Assembly: GCF_022605725.1 (NCBI RefSeq)
Contig: NC_065564.1
Coordinates: forward strand, 8,968,698-9,032,697
Origin: Anthonomus grandis grandis
Taxonomy: Eukaryota; Arthropoda; Insecta; Coleoptera; Curculionidae
DNA: 64,000 nucleotides
Direction of reading: 5' to 3'
Shown here piece after piece: positions 23,301-33,925 of this stretch (position 1 is its first letter; each line of letters begins with the position of its first letter). Below the pieces are notes generated by a model. It was not told where the DNA came from. It saw only the letters and a program-made list of their open reading frames with translations, and searched no databases. The position numbers and the translations under genes were made by a program.

Positions 23301-26300
23301 GAAACTAAGACAAAACCGTTGGAATTTTCCCGATAGCTCCCATAGAAGCCGAGATATCGACCTTCAAAGTTTGGAATTTTTCATTTTTCGGGTATACCCC
23401 CCCGTATCGAATTTTTTCACCAAAAATTGATTTTTGTCGAAATCAAACTAAGTATACCAGCGTGTTATTTGGGTCTCTTAGATTACGAAAACACCGGGTT
23501 ATAACAGGATCCAAGCAGAACTAAGGGAATGAGAGCACTTTGAATATCCTGAAAATGTCGCTTTCGACGTCTGTTTTTGAGGCCAAAAATGGGCATCAAA
23601 AATGCCATATCTCAGCAATTAAAAGAGCTACGACCTTGCGGATGGTGTCGTTGGATTTAGAAAAACGAAACTAAGACAAAACCGTTGGAATTTTTTCGAT
23701 AGCTTTTATAGAAGCCGAGATATCGACCTTCAAAGTTTGAAATTTTTCATTTTTCGGGTATACCCCCCCGTATCGAATTTTTTCACCAAAAATTGATTTT
23801 TGTCGAAATCAGACTAAGTATACCAGCGTGTTATTTGGGTCTCTTAGATTACAAAAACACCGGGTTATAACAGGATCCGAGCAGAACTAAGGGAATGAGA
23901 GCACTTTGAATATCCTGAAAAAGCCGTTTTCGACGTCCGTTTTTGAGGCCAAAAATGGGCATCAAAAATGCCATATCTCAGCTACTAAAAGAGCTACGAC
24001 CTTGCGGATGGTCTCGTTGGATTCAGAACGACGAAACTAAGACAAAACCGTTGGAATTTTCCCGATAGCTCCCATAGAAGCCGAGATATCGACCTTCAAA
24101 GTTTGAAATTTTTGATTTTTCGGGTATACCCCCCCGTATCGAATTTTTTCACCAAAAATTGATTTTTGTCGAAATCAAACTAAGTATACCAGCGTCTTAT
24201 TTGGGTCTCCTAGATTACGAAAACACCGGGTTATTACAGGATCCGAGCAGAACTAAGGGAATGAGAGCACTTTGAATATCCTGAAAATGTCGCTTTCGAC
24301 GTCTGTTTTTGAGGCCAAAAATGGGCATCAAAAATGCCATATCTCAGCTATTAAAAGAGCTACGACCTTGCGGATGGTGTCGTTGGATTTAGAAAAACGA
24401 AACTAAGACAAAACCGTTGGAATTTTTCCGATAGCTTTTATAGAAGCCGAGATATCGACATTCAAAGTTTGAAATTTTTCATTTTTCGGGTATACCCCCC
24501 CGTATCGAATTTTTTCACCAAAAATTGATTTTTGTCGAAATCAAACTAAGTATACCAGCGTCTTATTTGGGTCTCCTAGATTACGAAAACACCGGGTTAT
24601 AACAGGATCCGAGCAGAACTAATGGAATGAGAGCACTTCGAATATCCTGAAAAAGTCGTTTTCGACGTCCGTTTTTGAGGCCAAAAATGGGCATCAAAAA
24701 TGCCATATCTCAGCAATTAAAAGAGCTACGACCTTGCGGATGGTCTCGTTGGATTCAGAACGACGAAACTAAGACAAAACCGTTGGAATTTTCCCGATAG
24801 CTCCCATAGAAGCCGAGATATCGACCTTCAAAGTTTGGAATTTTTCATTTTTCGGGTATACCCCCCCGTATCGAATTTTTTCACCAAAAATTAATTTTTT
24901 TCGAAATCAAACTAAGTATACCAGCGTCTTATTTGGGTCTCCTAGATTACGAAAACACCGGGTTATAACAGGATCCGAGCAGAACTAAGGGAATGAGAGC
25001 ACTTTGAATATCCTGAAAAAGCCGTTTTCGACGTCCGTTTTTGAGGCCAAAAATGGGCATCAAAAATGCCATATCTCAGCTATTAAACGAGCTACGACCT
25101 TGCGGATGGTCTCGTTGGATTCAGAACGACGAAACTAAGACAAAACCGTTGGAATTTTCCCGATAGCTCCCATAGAAGCCGAGATATCGACCTTCAAAGT
25201 TTGGAATTTTTCATTTTTCGGGTATACCCCCCCGTATCGAATTTTTTCACCAAAAATTGATTTTTGTCGAAATCAAACTAAGTATACCAGCGTCTTATTT
25301 GGGTCTCCTAGATTACGAAAACACCGGGTTATAACAGGATCCGAGCAGAACTAATGGAATGAGAGCACTTTGAATATCCTAAAAAAGTCGTTTTCGACGT
25401 CCGTTTTTGACGCCAAAAATGGGCATCAAAAATGCCATATCTCAGCAATTAAAAGAGCTACGACCTTGCGGATGGTCTCGTTGGATTCAGAACGACGAAA
25501 CTAAGACCAAACCGTTGGAATTTTCCCGATAGCTCCCATAGAAGCCGAGATGTCGACCTTCAAAGTTTGGAATTTTTCATTTTTCGTGTATACCCCCCCG
25601 TATCGAATTTTTTCACCAAAAATTGATTTTTGTCGAAATCAAACTAAGTATACCAGCGTCTTATTTGGGTCTCCTAGATTACGAAAACACCGGGTTATTA
25701 CAGGATCCGAGCAGAACTAAGGGAATGAGAGCACTTTGAATATCCTGAAAATGTCGCTTTCGACGTCTGTTTTTGAGGCCAAAAATGGGCATCAAAAATG
25801 CCATATCTCAGCTATTAAAAGAGCTACGACCTTGCGGATGGTGTCGTTGGATTTAGAAAAACGAAACCAAGACAAAACCGTTGGAATTTTTCCGATAGCT
25901 TTTATAGAAGCCGAGATATCGACCTTCAAAGTTTGGAATTTTTCATTTTTCGGGTATACCCCCCCGTATCGAATTTTTTCACCAAAAAATGATTTTTGTC
26001 GAAATCAAACTAAGTATACCAGCGTCTTATTTGGGTCTCCTAGATTACGAAAACACCGGGTTATAACAGGATCCGAGCAGAACTAAGGGAATGAGAGCAC
26101 TTTGAATATCCTGAAAAAGCCGTTTTCGACGTCCGTTTTTGAGGCCAAAAATGGGCATCAAAAATGCCATATCTCAGCTATTAAAAGAGCTACGACCTTG
26201 CGGATGGTCTCGTTGGATTCAGAACGACGAAACTAAGACAAAACCGTTGGAATTTTCCTGATAGCTCCCATAGAAGCCGAGATATCGACCTTCAAAGTTT

Positions 26301-27290
26301 GGAATTTTTCATTTTTCGGGTATACCCCCCCGTATCGAATTTTTTCACCAAAAAATGATTTTTGTCGAAATCAAACTAAGTATACCAGCGTGTTATTTGG
26401 GTCTCTTAGATTACGAAAACACCGGGTTATAACAGGATCCAAGCAGAACTAAGGGAATGAGAGCACTTTGAATATCCTGAAAATGTCGCTTTCGACGTCT
26501 GTTTTTGAGGCCAAAAATGGGCATCAAAAATGCCATATCTCAGCTATTAAAAGAGCTACGACCTTGCGGATGGTGTCGTTGGATTTAGAAAAACGAAACT
26601 AAGACAAAACCGTTGGAATTTTTCCGATAGCTTTTATAGAAGCCGAAGAACCTTCAAAGTTTGAAATTTTTCATTTTTCGGGTATACCCCCCGTATCGAA
26701 TTTTTTCACCAAAAATTGATTTTTGTCGAAATCAAACTAAGTATACCAGCGTCTTATTTGGGTCTCCTAGATTACGAAAACACCGGGTTATAACAGGATT
26801 CGAGCAGAACTAAGGGAATGAGAGCACTTTGAATATCCTGAAAAAGTCGTTTTCGACGTCCGTTTTTAAGGCCAAAAATGGGATCAAAAATGCCATATCT
26901 CAGCTATTAAAAGAGCTACGACCTTGCGGATGGTCTCGTTGGATTCAGAACGACGAAACTAAGACAAAACCGTTGGAATTTTCCCGATAGCTCCCATAGA
27001 AGCCGAGATATCGGCCTTCAAAGTTTGGAATTTTTCATTTTTTGGTATACCCCCCCGTATCGAATTTTTTCACCAAAAATTGATTTTTGTTGAAATCAAA
27101 CTAAGTATACCAGCGTCTTATTTGGGTCTCCTAGATTACGAAAACACCGGGTTATAACAGGATCCGAGCAGAACTAAGGGAATGAGAGCACTTTGAATAT
27201 CCTGAAAAAGCCGTTTTCGACGTCCGTTTTTGAGGCCAAAAATGGGCATCAAAAATGTCATATCTCAGCAATTAAAAGAGCTACGACCTT
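20345..27290. repeat. Satellite higher-order block, copy 2
   Basis: This is the second copy of the block above and starts 22 units downstream. It shares the private variants, including the deletion unit GCCGAAGAACC (19327 and 26642) and GGGATCAAAAATGCC (19566 and 26880). It lacks two units found in copy 1 between about 16.54 and 17.27 kb, and has one C fewer in a C-tract near 26690. After about 27.29 kb it switches to another unit type, as if by recombination. Confidence 0.85.
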
Positions 27291-30200
27291 GCGGATGGTC
27301 TCGTTGGATTTAGAAAAACGAAACTAAGACAAAACCGTTGGAATTTTTTCGATAGCTTTTATAGAAGCCGAGATATCGACCTTCAAAGTTTGAAATTTTT
27401 CATTTTTCGGGTATACCCCCCCGTATCGAATTTTTTCACCAAAAATTGATTTTTGTCGAAATCAGACTAAGTATACCAGCGTGTTATTTGGGTCTCTTAG
27501 ATTACAAAAACACCGGGTTATTACAGGATCCGAGCAGAACTAAGGGAATGAGAGCACTTTGAATATCCTGAAAATGTCGCTTTCGACGTCTGTTTTTGAG
27601 GCCAAAAATGGGCATCAAAAATGCCATATCTCAGCTATTAAAAGAGCTACGACCTTGCGGATGGTGTCGTTGGATTTAGAAAAACGAAACTAAGACAAAA
27701 CCGTTGGAATTTTTCCGATAGCTTTTATAGAAGCCGAAGAACCTTCAAAGTTTGAAATTTTTCATTTTTCGGGTATACCCCCCCGTATCGAATTTTTTCA
27801 CCAAAAATTGATTTTTGTCGAAATCAAACTAAGTATACCAGCGTCTTATTTGGGTCACCTACATTACGAAAACACCGGGTTATAACAGGATCCGAGCAGA
27901 ACTAAGGATATGAGAGCACTTTGTAAATCCTGAAAAAGTCGTTTTCGACGTCTGTTTTTGAGGCCAAAAATTGGCATCAAAAATGCCATATCTCAGCTAA
28001 TAAAAGAGCTACGACCTTGCGGATGGTCTCGTTGGATTCAGAACGACGAAACTAAGACAAAACCGTTGGAATTTTCCCGATAGCTCCCATAGAAGCCGAG
28101 ATATCGACCTTCATAGTTTGGAATTTTTCATTTTTCGGGTATACCCCCCCGTATCGAATTTTTTCACCAAAAATTGATTTTTTTCGAAATCAAACTAAGT
28201 ATACCAGCGTCTTATTTGGGTCACCTAGATTACGAAAACACCGGGTTATAACAGGATCCGAGCAGAACTAAGGGAATGAGAGCACTTTGAAAATCCTGAA
28301 AAAGTCGTTTTCGACGTCCGTTTTTGAGGCCAAAAATGGGCATCAAAAATGCCATATCTCAGCTATTAAAATAGCTACGACCTTGCGGATGGTCTCGTTG
28401 GATTCAGAACGACGAAACTAAGACAAAACCGTTGGAATTTTCCCGATAGCTCCCATAGAAGCCGAGATATCGACCTTCAAAGTTTGGAATTTTTCATTTT
28501 TCGGGTATACCCCCCCGTATCGAATTTTTTCACCAAAAATTGATTTTTGTCGAAATCAAACTAAGTATACCAGCGTCTTATTTTGGTCTCCTAGATTACG
28601 AAAACACCGGGTTATAACAGGATCCGAGCAGAACTAAGGATATGAGAGCACTTTGTAAATCCTGAAAAAGTCGTTTTCGACGTCTGTTTTTGAGGCCAAA
28701 AATTGGCATCAAAAATGCCATATCTCAGCTAATAAAAGAGCTACGACCTTGCGGATGGTCTCGTTGGATTCAGAACGACGAAACTAAGACAAAACCGTTG
28801 GAATTTTCCCGATAGCTCCCATAGAAGCCGAGATATCGACCTTCATAGTTTGGAATTTTTCATTTTTCGGGTATACCCCCCCGTATCGAATTTTTTCACC
28901 AAAAATTGATTTTTTTCGAAATCAAACTAAGTATACCAGCGTCTTATTTGGGTCACCTAGATTACGAAAACACCGGGTTATAACAGGATCCGAGCAGAAC
29001 TAAGGGAATGAGAGCACTTTGAAAATCCTGAAAAAGTCGTTTTCGACGTCCGTTTTTGAGGCCAAAAATGGGCATCAAAAATGCCATATCTCAGCTATTA
29101 AAATAGCTACGACCTTGCGGATGGTCTCGTTGGATTCAGAACGACGAAACTAAGACAAAACCGTTGGAATTTTCCCGATAGCTCCCATAGAAGCCGAGAT
29201 ATCGACCTTCAAAGTTTGGAATTTTTCATTTTTCGGGTATACCCCCCCGTATCGAATTTTTTCACCAAAAATTGATTTTTGTCGAAATCAAACTAAGTAT
29301 ACCAGCGTCTTATTTGGGTCTCCTAGATTACGAAAACACCGGGTTATAACAGGATCCGAGCAGAACTAAGGGAATGAGAGCACTTTGAAAATCCTGAAAA
29401 AGTCGTTTTCGACGTCCGTTTTGAGGCCAAAAATGGGCATCAAAAACGCCATATCTCAGCTATTAAAAGAGCTACGACCTTGCGGATGGTCTCGTTGGAT
29501 TCAGAACGACGAAACTAAGACAAAACCGTTGGAATTTTCCCGATAGCTCCCATAGAAGCCGAGATATCGACCTTCAAAGTTTGGAATTTTTCATTTTTCG
29601 GGTATACCCCCCCGTATCGAATTTTTTCACCAAAAATTGATTTTTGTCGAAATCAAACTAAGTATACCAGCGTCTTATTTGGGTCTCCTAGATTACGAAA
29701 ACACCGGGTTATAACAGGATCCGAGCAGAACTAAGGGAATGAGAGCACTTTGAATATCCGGAAAAAGTCGTTTTCGACGTCCGTTTTTGAGGCCAAAAAT
29801 GGGCATCAAAAATGCCATATCTCAGCTATTAAAAGAGCTACGACCTTGCGGATGGTCTCGTTGGATTCAGAACGACGAAACTAAGACAAAACCGTTGGAA
29901 TTTTTTCAATAGCTCCCATAGAAGCCGAGATATCGACCTTCAAAGTTTGGAATTTTTCATTTTTCGGGTATACCCCCCCGTATCGAATTTTTTCACCAAA
30001 AATTGATTTTTGTCAAAATCAAACTAAGTATACCAGCGTCTTAATTGGGTCTCCTAGATTACGAAAACACCGGGTTATAACAGGATCCGAGCAGAACTAA
30101 GGGAATAAGAGCACTTTGAATATCCGGAAAAAGTCGTTTTCGACGTCCGTTTTTGAGGCCAAAAATGGGCATCAAAAATGCCATATCTCAGCTATTAAAA

Positions 30201-30849
30201 GAGCTACGACCTTGCGGATGGTCTCGTTGGATTTAAAAGGACGAAACCAAGACAAAACCGTTGGAATTTTCCCGATAGCTCGTATAGAAGCCTACATATC
30301 AGCCTTCAAAATTTGGGTTTTTTCGTTTTTCGGGTATACCCCCCGTATCGATTTTTTCCAGATTTTTTTTTTTTTTAATTTAAACTAACTATACCAGCGG
30401 TTTGTTCTCATCAAGTAGATCACGAAAATACCGCGTTATAAGGGAATCCGAGCAAAACTAAGGAATCGAGTATTTTTTCGACGTCAGTTTTGACCCCAAA
30501 AATGGGTATCAAAAATGCCATATCTTGGCTATTATAAAAGCTACGACCTTGCGGATGGTCTCGTTGGATTTAGAAGGATGAAACCAAGACAAAACCGTTA
30601 GAATTTTCCCGATAGCTCGTATAGAAGCCTAGATATCAGCCTTCAAAGTTTGGGTTTTTTCGTTTTTTTCGGGCCCCCCCCCCCCCCGTATCGATTTTTT
30701 TTTTTGAATTCGATTCGATCTAATTATACCAGCGGAATGTTCTTATCAAGTAGATCACGAAAATACCGGGTTATAAGGGAGTCCGAGCAGAACTAAGGAA
30801 TCGAGTATTTTTTCGACCTATATAGAACTTTTCCGAATCAATGAATTGG

Positions 30850-31125
30850 AAGACGCAACCCAATTAAGTGGCCGCCAAGGTCCCCTGATTTAACCATTTC
30901 TGATTCCTATTTTGGGGCCGGTTCAAGCAAATTGTTTATTCCGAGCCATTACCAAATAACAGGGAATTAAAACAGAAAGAAAATAAAAAAAATAATTAAA
31001 ACAAAAAATTACTAAAACAAAGAATTAGAGACGCTTGTAATTCAATTTCCATTGAAGAAATTAGAAATTCTTTTAAAATGTTTAGGAACGATATTAAAAA
31101 CATGTTTCGACATTGAATACATTTA
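30850..31125 (+). pseudogene. C-terminal fragment of a mariner-like transposase
   Basis: Just beyond the satellite the plus strand reads KWPPRSPDLTISD, the block with the third catalytic Asp of Tc1/mariner-type transposases. A one-base shift in TTTTGGGGCC then leads to GRFKQIVYSEPLPNNRELK and RIRDACNSISIEEIRNSF, typical of the C-terminal tail. The fragment ends near FRNDIKNMFRH. The N-terminal HTH and the first two catalytic Asp blocks are absent. It belongs to the same broad clade as the transposases at 34.1 and 46.7 kb. Confidence 0.65.
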
Positions 31126-31488
31126 AAGTAAGTAAATAAAATGAAATTTTCAATTTTTTGTCATTTTTACGTATAAATTCGCTCAACCTGGAACACACTA
31201 TATATGCTAGTCATTTTGCTACACTACATAGCGACTATATAACAAATTATGGTTGTTGGGAGCATGTTACCCTAAAAACTTATTCTCCTATTTCTTCTCA
31301 TTAATCTTTGGCCCTCCTACTAACCAGATATGACTATCTTTAATAATTTGTACTGTCTTCACTGATGTCAAATTTATTGTGTTAAAAAGGTAAACTTTAT
31401 AAGCCTTACATAGTGCGTGCACTAAGTAAGTGAATGTTTTATGCATGATGGTAGAAAAAAGTGTTAATGATTTTTGATCGTGACTTAC
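31126..31488. other. Intron sequence, no gene
   Basis: AT-rich sequence directly downstream (minus strand) of exon 2. The 67-codon minus-strand reading across the exon 2 donor is an intron read-through and not a gene. Confidence 0.4.
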
Positions 31489-31599
31489 CAAGATTTAGAT
31501 CTAAAGCGGCCGCAACCCAAATGCCACTCAGCACCGTGTAAATCCATAGGAAAGCTTCGAAGTCCTGAGGTCTGATCACTTTATCTCTGGCATTGCTCA
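31489..31599 (-). CDS. Exon 2 of host multi-pass membrane protein gene
   Basis: The acceptor CTATTTTGTAG ends at 31600 and the donor CTTG/GTAAGT begins at 31488, the best donor in the window. The exon is 111 bp: two bases finish a split codon, 36 codons follow, and one base is left over. It encodes SNARDKVIRPQDFEAF and then a hydrophobic helix (LWIYTVLSGIWVAAALDLNL) that continues into exon 3. Phase 1 in and phase 1 out agree with exons 1 and 3. A 129-bp MITE lies only 28 bp upstream of the acceptor. I do not recognise the protein family; a membrane role is inferred from two adjoining helices. Confidence 0.75.
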
Positions 31600-31627
31600 C
31601 TACAAAATAGTAAAGAAAAAATCTATA

Positions 31628-31756
31628 CAGCGTGTTCGAAAAATATACGGAGATATTTCAATGGGTGATTCCTTGATTTCCGGACCCATGTTTATGGAAA
31701 CTTTTTCTCATATTTTTTTACCATTGAATATCTCCGTCTATTTTTCGAACACCCTT
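31628..31756. mobile_element. 129-bp MITE with TA duplication
   Basis: The ends are long inverted repeats: left CAGCGTGTTCGAAAAATATA followed by CGGAGATATTTCAATGG, and right, in reverse complement, AAGGGTGTTCGAAAAATAGA followed by CGGAGATATTCAATGG. TA flanks both sides (31626-31627 and 31757-31758). It has no coding capacity. Length, TA target and TIR sequence fit a non-autonomous Tc1/mariner-type element. Almost the whole element folds back on itself. Confidence 0.8.
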
Positions 31757-31758
31757 TA

Positions 31759-32438
31759 TTAATATGACGAATTTATAACTAATAAATTTAGCAAATACTA
31801 TTTCATATCGCCTGTTTCCAAGAAAACCGGCACAACTCCAAGAATAGTCAATTTTAAGTTGCTATGGTCATTATACTTAAAACAGCAAGAGTTATTTCCA
31901 GAAAAATCGGCATACGTGTATTCCGAATATTTTCCGCGGAGCGCGACTAGCGTGATCGTCCCATCTCCAAATTTTGTTAAAATAATTCCGGCAATAATGT
32001 CTCAGGTCAGTACGTTTTGTGCCATTTCTAAGAGACGCATCCAAACATTTTCGCGGAAGACCGTTGTTAAGGTTTACGTTAATTAAAACACCTGAATCGT
32101 TTTTGACAGACAGAAAAAAGTTCACGTTGTTGTCAACGACGAACTAACGCCGTCAAATAAGCCCTCCTTTTTCTTTACACATTAAGTGCATTTCTTAAAT
32201 AAAGAAGTGGTTCACAATGGACTTGTTTGTTTAATTCAACTATAAAAAAATACAGTCCACAATTAACCCTTGCTGTTCCCAGCAGCAGAGACACTACACA
32301 ATTTGGTGATCCAGCAGCGGAGCAGCAACAAAACAACCGTCATTAATCGAAAAGAAACGTTTTATTAAAAGTATTATTCGTGAAAGACCGTCCTAATTAG
32401 TGTTAAGCTAGTGTGTTTTCAAAAAAGAAATAATTATT
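31759..32438. other. Intron sequence with a possible LTR edge
   Basis: No coding region was recognised. Near 32300 the sequence CACTACACAATTTGGTGATC resembles an LTR end (ACA) followed by a tRNA primer site starting TTGGTGATCC, and AATAAAG occurs about 100 bp before it. No second LTR, gag or pol follows; Penelope-like RT sequence follows instead. The LTR reading is weak. Confidence 0.3.
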
Positions 32439-33115
32439 GTGAAATTATTTAAGATAAAACCGTCACAATTAGAGTTGTGCCGGTCTGTCGCACAAATAGG
32501 TTATATTTTATATAGTATTTTAAAGAAAACCGTCATAAATTATCTAGTAATTTTTAATAGGACTCAATACGTTGATAAAGTAGATCCATTCTTGTCTTCT
32601 GACAATTTTTCGCATATTACTTTTAACCCTTTAGAGAAATTTTTCATCAAGTTCAAAAATACACTGAAACAGGTATCAAACACTTTAGAATTTCTCGGGA
32701 CTAATAAGTTTAAGCTAACGCCTATCAACCCTTCCAGCCCCCTGTTATATGGCCTTCCCAAAATCCATAAGCAAGACATTCCTATTCCTCCAGTGGTGTC
32801 CTACTGTTATTCTCCATGTGATAAACTCATTTTACTTTCAATTACCAACTTTAAGAGTTCCTTTTCCATTAAAAATTCTTCACAACTAGCGGATGAATTA
32901 AAAGATCGGACTTTACCACCCGCAACCTTTCTAGTCTTTTTTCACGTCTGTAATCTATTCCCAAGCACCCCCCCCCCCCCCCCCCCCCCAGTGATTGTGT
33001 GTTGTTGGTGAGAGATCTGCTTAAGGACTGTTCCAGTATTTCCCAAATTCATATTGATAATTTATGCCTTTTAGTTGAGTTAGTTCTACAACAAAATTTT
33101 TTCCAGTTCAATAGT
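32439..33115 (+). pseudogene. Penelope-like element reverse transcriptase fragment
   Basis: The reading (start uncertain) contains PLLYGLPKIHKQDIPIPPVVS, the diagnostic N-terminal RT block of Penelope-like elements, then IKNSSQLADELKD and a degenerate FFHVCNLFPSTPP matching the normal SFDVVSLFTNIP motif A region. A run of about 22 C interrupts motif A near 32967-32989 and shifts the frame. It continues as VRDLLKDCSSISQIHIDNLCLLVELVLQQNFFQF, the next RT segment. It stops before the YVDD motif and the GIY-YIG nuclease, where Harbinger sequence begins. It is therefore a 5' and 3' truncated copy. Confidence 0.75.
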
Positions 33116-33124
33116 GATCTAAAA

Positions 33125-33894
33125 ATGTTGCCAGTTTTTGATCATTTGTTAAGGGAATATCTTGATTTTAGACGCAGAAGGAGAATGCAGAGAGAGTTTT
33201 GATTTTAATAGTATCAGTGATAATCGCTTTAAAGAACTCTTTCGTGTGAATAAAGCACTCTTCCAGCATCTGTGCGAAGTTTTGAGACCTCATATACACC
33301 ACCAGACACACAGGGATAAGGTATCGGTAGAACAGAAAATCTTAGTAGCCCTAAGGGTTTATGCAACTGGTGGCTACCAGAGAAGTGTGGGTGGAGATTT
33401 TAATATGGCCGTAAGCCAGACTAGTGCCCATAGGTAGGTAAAAAACAGTAGGTAGCATTTAGCACAAGAACATTAAATCATACTGTGAACTGAGTTTCGC
33501 AAAAAACGGACTAATGCCTTTTGTGCCGCCTTTTTTTGTTAAAAAGGAAATTTTAATTCACCTATTATTACCATAAATTTCTCTGTATATTAATTTTTTT
33601 ATGTCTCATCCTATCTTTTATTTTTTTTTCAGATATATCCAGGAGGTTACCAATGCTATAAGTGAGCATCTATCACCCCAAAAAATCATATTCAAAATTA
33701 ATAGAAATAGGGAGCTCTTCAAGCAAAGGTTTAATTTTCCCGGCATAATAGGAGCTATAGATGGGACTCACATAGCCATTTTAAAACCAAATGTGGATAA
33801 ACACATTTTCATAAATAGGAAGGGTTTCGATTCTCTTAATGCATTAGTAATATGTAATGCAGAATTAAAATTTATATACACGTTCGGCGGTTGA
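33125..33894 (+). pseudogene. HARBI1-like nuclease fragment (PIF/Harbinger transposase)
   Basis: A start at ATG 33125 gives MLPVFDHLLREYLDFRRRRR. A frameshift near 33195 leads to the frame with FDFNSISDNRFKELFRVNKALFQHL and VALRVYATGGYQRSVGGDFN, the usual HARBI1 N-terminal half. An intron with GT/AG borders (33434-33632) joins AHR to YIQEVTNAI. Exon 2 carries FNFPGIIGAIDGTHIAI, where the Asp is the first of the DDE triad, and ends at NALVICNAELKFIYTFGG. The rest of the nuclease, with the second Asp and the Glu, is missing because sequence of a mariner-like element follows. No Myb-like partner gene was seen. Confidence 0.75.
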
Positions 33895-33925
33895 AAAATT
33901 TCGAATATGATTTTTGCGTAATGTG

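Larger units (their letters stand above)
7014..30819. repeat. 366-bp satellite DNA array, about 65 tandem units
   Basis: Counting from the marker AGATTACGAAAACACCGG, successive starts at 7016, 7382, 7748, 8114 and 8480 are 366 bp apart. The marker recurs to 30056, giving about 63 near-identical units with a few single-base indels. Two more diverged units start at 30417 and 30752, and the last is cut off near 30819. Each unit carries GGATCC, a TACCCCCCCGTA tract, a GGCAT-CAAAA-ATGCC hairpin and a GTCG-TTTT-CGAC hairpin. Units differ by shared variants (for example AATGTCGCTTTCGACGTCTG versus AAAGTCGTTTTCGACGTCCG), so higher-order structure is visible. The array lies wholly inside an intron of the minus-strand gene. 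Open frames of 90-116 codons inside it are chance readings across unit borders. Confidence 0.97.

Noticed and set aside
12930..26086. Four identical 116-codon ORFs (12930, 18421, 20977, 25736) and a 90-codon relative at 30116
   Set aside because: They are the same satellite units read across a unit border. They have no domain, begin on a TTG codon, and recur only because the array block is duplicated.
7014..30819. CRISPR-like regular repeats
   Set aside because: Units are 366 bp, near-identical over their whole length, with no unique spacers, in eukaryotic DNA.
7014..30819. CENP-B box in the satellite
   Set aside because: TACGAAAACACCGGG matches only 7 of the 9 essential bases of the box, with a mismatch in the TTCG core and at the central A, so I do not call it.
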